DNA of 6,403 bases from Pseudomonadota bacterium (GTDB taxonomy: Bacteria > Pseudomonadota > Alphaproteobacteria > Acetobacterales > Acetobacteraceae). The number at the start of each line of letters is the position of its first letter. The stretch's first letter is position 1. Position numbers and translations under genes: made by a program. The notes under the pieces are model-generated. The model did no database searches. It was not told the DNA's origin and worked only from the letters and a program-made list of their open reading frames with translations. The DNA is taken from the NCBI GenBank assembly GCA_021779655.1, contig JAJYAF010000128.1, positions 1 to 6,403 of the forward strand, given 5' to 3'. This document shows, piece by piece, positions 4,436 to 6,403 of this stretch.

Positions 4436-6403
4436 GCGATTCCGGCATGACGTAGAGCAGCGCGGGCAGATAAAAGAAGGTCGCGATCAGCACGGCGAGC
4501 AGGCTCAGCAGCAGCAGAAGGCCCATGCTGGACGTGCCACGATCATGCGAGGCGGCCAGGCTGCCGAAAGCCGTTCCGGTTGTGAGCGCCGAAAACAGGA
4601 CCGCATGCGCCGTTGCGGAGTGCAGAAACCGGCGCATTCCGGCCCGGAAATTCATGACAAAATAAACATTGAACGACACGCCCACACCCAGCAATAGCGG
4701 CAGTGCAATGATGTTGGCGTAGTTGATCTGAAGCCCGCAAAATTTGGCGAACAGCGCGGTTAGCAGGGCGGAGAGCGCCAATGTCGAGAGCACCAGCATG
4801 GCATCACGCAGATTCCGGAATACGACGAACAGGATGATGGCGATTGCCAGCACAGCAAGCGTTGCCGCCTCATCGAAGGCATTCAGGATCGTCCGGGCCG
4901 TATCGACCGTGGAAATGGCCGGGCCGCCCGCGTTGGGCGCGACCGACCGCACGGCTTTGGCGAAGGCCTCGAGTCCTTTTGTTTTTTGCGCGGCGGCGGT
5001 GGGAAGCGCTTCCACGCGAACCCTGCCGTCGGGTAGAAACCAGCTGCGCGCGATCTGGGGCGGCAGGCTGGCCTGAGTAATGGGCCTGGCATTCAGCGAT
5101 TCGGCAAGCTGGTTGAGCGCCATTGGCAGATAGCGCGTGATCGCCGCGTTCATGGCCATGATCCGCGCATCGCTTTGCGGCAATAGCTTGTCCATGGCCT
5201 CGGCAATGGCAAGCAGCGGCGAGTTCGTCGGCAGTTTTGATTTTGCCTTGAGAATCGCGTCGCGCGTTTCGCGCATCGCGGTTCGGATGTCAGCCGCCGT
5301 GATCGGGGGAGCGCCGGATTGAGAAATGCTGGCCGCCTGAAGAGTCGGCGCCAGAATGGTCTGCGCCTGCTGGAGCATTGCCAGCTTGGCGCCCTGATGC
5401 TCGGGTACGAAAGTCGCGCCGGACATCACGGCGGAGACTTCCGGAAGCTTCGAGAGCCTGGACGCCAGAGCGACCGCCGCTGGCAGGTTTGGCGCCAGGA
5501 CATCCGCATAGAAGGGATTGGTTGCGGGATTGCTCAAAAGCCCGTTCAGGGTTTTCATACTCTCGGTATGAGGGTCCTTGGTGTCGAGCGGGTTGGCATC
5601 GAAGCCGAGCGTTATGCCGCCGATCAGGCCGGCAACCGCCAGGACGGCAAAAACGGCGAGCATGGTCCGCCGATGCCGGTAGATGAAGCCGTCTATCTCC
5701 GTGCCGAATGGCAGCCCGATGGGGTATTCTTCCGGCTTGGGCGCGAAAAGCCGCAGCAGCGCGGGCAGGAATGTCACCGTGCAGAAAAAGGCGATGCCCA
5801 TGCCGGCACCGGCGATGATTCCAAGCTCCGCCACGCCGATGAAGGAGGTTGGCGCGAAGGCGAGAAAACCGCAGGCCGTGGCGGTGGCGGCCAGCGCGAT
5901 CTGCCCTCCGGCCTGACGGGCGGTTTCCTGGATCGCCAGCGAAAGATTTCCCAGGCCGTGACGCACATCGCGCAGCCGGACCGTGAACTGGATACCGAAA
6001 TCCACCGCCAGTCCGATGAACAGGATGGCGAAGGCGACCGATATCAAATTGAGCACATGGATGCTGATGGCCGCGAAAGTAATGGTGAGCGCGAGACCAA
6101 GAAGCAGGGTGAGCAGGATCGGGACGATCAACCGCCAGGACCGCAGCGCGAGATACAACCAGAGCGAGATGAGCAGCACGCTGACGATCCCGCCCAGCAC
6201 GAGACCCTGAGTGAGCGAGGCGAATTGCTCATCGGAAAGCGGGATCTGCCCGGTGTAATCCACAGTGGCGCGGCCGGCTTTCACAAGCGGCAGCGTGGCC
6301 GCGATTCTCCGCAGCGCGGCCGTTGCCACGCCGCCGGGTTCGATGCTGTGCCGATTGAGCACGGGGTGCACGAGGACGAATTCCGCGTCGCCGCCCAGAT
6401 TGC
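4419..6403 (-). CDS. hpnN: Hopanoid-associated RND transporter HpnN, 5'-truncated by the window edge
   Basis: About 660 residues are present, of the roughly 850-880 expected for HpnN; the frame stays open to the right edge, so the first transmembrane helix and most of periplasmic domain 1 are missing. An apparent GTG start at 6371 is internal, since FVLVHPVL-type coding reads through it. Counting from that codon, helices lie near 57-77, 80-103, 107-128, 157-176, 182-208 and 236-256. A large periplasmic domain at about 258-500 follows, then five helices near 503-519, 523-543, 551-575, 588-607 and 615-642. FDANPLDTKDPHTES (257-271) and KLPEVSAVMSGATFVPEHQ (308-326) are typical of HpnN. In this family HpnN shuttles hopanoids from the inner to the outer membrane, as shown in Rhodopseudomonas palustris. 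D124 sits in the fourth helix (GLAVDFG), whereas the matching helix of the second half has GVSFN. It ends in TAG and is followed by an overlapping RHH gene. Confidence 0.9.
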   Translation of the reverse strand, partial: NLGGDAEFVLVHPVLNRHSIEPGGVATAALRRIAATLPLVKAGRATVDYTGQIPLSDEQFASLTQGLVLGGIVSVLLISLWLYLALRSWRLIVPILLTLLLGLALTITFAAISIHVLNLISVAFAILFIGLAVDFGIQFTVRLRDVRHGLGNLSLAIQETARQAGGQIALAATATACGFLAFAPTSFIGVAELGIIAGAGMGIAFFCTVTFLPALLRLFAPKPEEYPIGLPFGTEIDGFIYRHRRTMLAVFAVLAVAGLIGGITLGFDANPLDTKDPHTESMKTLNGLLSNPATNPFYADVLAPNLPAAVALASRLSKLPEVSAVMSGATFVPEHQGAKLAMLQQAQTILAPTLQAASISQSGAPPITAADIRTAMRETRDAILKAKSKLPTNSPLLAIAEAMDKLLPQSDARIMAMNAAITRYLPMALNQLAESLNARPITQASLPPQIARSWFLPDGRVRVEALPTAAAQKTKGLEAFAKAVRSVAPNAGGPAISTVDTARTILNAFDEAATLAVLAIAIILFVVFRNLRDAMLVLSTLALSALLTALFAKFCGLQINYANIIALPLLLGVGVSFNVYFVMNFRAGMRRFLHSATAHAVLFSALTTGTAFGSLAASHDRGTSSMGLLLLLSLLAVLIATFFYLPALLYVMPESHAGET

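Noticed and set aside
4007..4450. Plus-strand open frame of 147 codons
   Set aside because: It crosses the intergenic region and the whole RHH gene on the other strand, has no domain, and the RHH reading is far better supported.

Overview
The window carries six genes, all on the minus strand, with no credible gene on the plus strand. GC content is high and spacing is tight. The hopanoid transporter HpnN together with a small RHH_4-type ribbon-helix-helix protein points to an alphaproteobacterium. Acetobacteraceae/Rhodospirillales is my best guess, but this is inference from gene content, not from a marker gene.

Right half (about 4217-6403). A 5'-truncated hpnN (RND/MMPL family) runs in from the right edge and is followed by a 68-residue RHH_4 protein that overlaps its last codons by 17 bases. 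A GC-rich hairpin sits across the stop codon of the small gene and may end this transcript. HpnN is known to be needed to move hopanoids from the inner to the outer membrane.

Middle (3839-4216). About 380 bases hold no convincing gene. The stretch is visibly less GC-rich than its surroundings, has a small perfect hairpin, and stays open in several frames without good starts. It may be a dispersed repeat or a decayed insertion, and it presumably supplies the promoter and ribosome binding site for the next operon.

Left half (1-3838). Four genes read leftward as one tightly coupled unit: a GT-B-like glycosyltransferase (GTG start), an FkbM-family methyltransferase with a predicted coiled-coil N-terminus, an SDR sugar-nucleotide epimerase/dehydratase resembling CDP-paratose 2-epimerase, and a 3'-truncated sulfotransferase-like P-loop protein. 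The gaps are 15 bases, then two ATGA overlaps of four bases. This looks like part of a surface-glycan locus: sugar nucleotide conversion, sugar transfer, O-methylation, and perhaps sulfation or another P-loop-dependent modification. The substrate and final product cannot be read from the sequence. The operon continues past the left edge.

The points most worth a second look are the apparent Tyr-to-Phe change in the SDR active site, the atypical P-loop of the sulfotransferase-like protein, the overlap of a predicted DNA-binding protein with hpnN, and the anomalous intergenic segment. None is proof of a new system.
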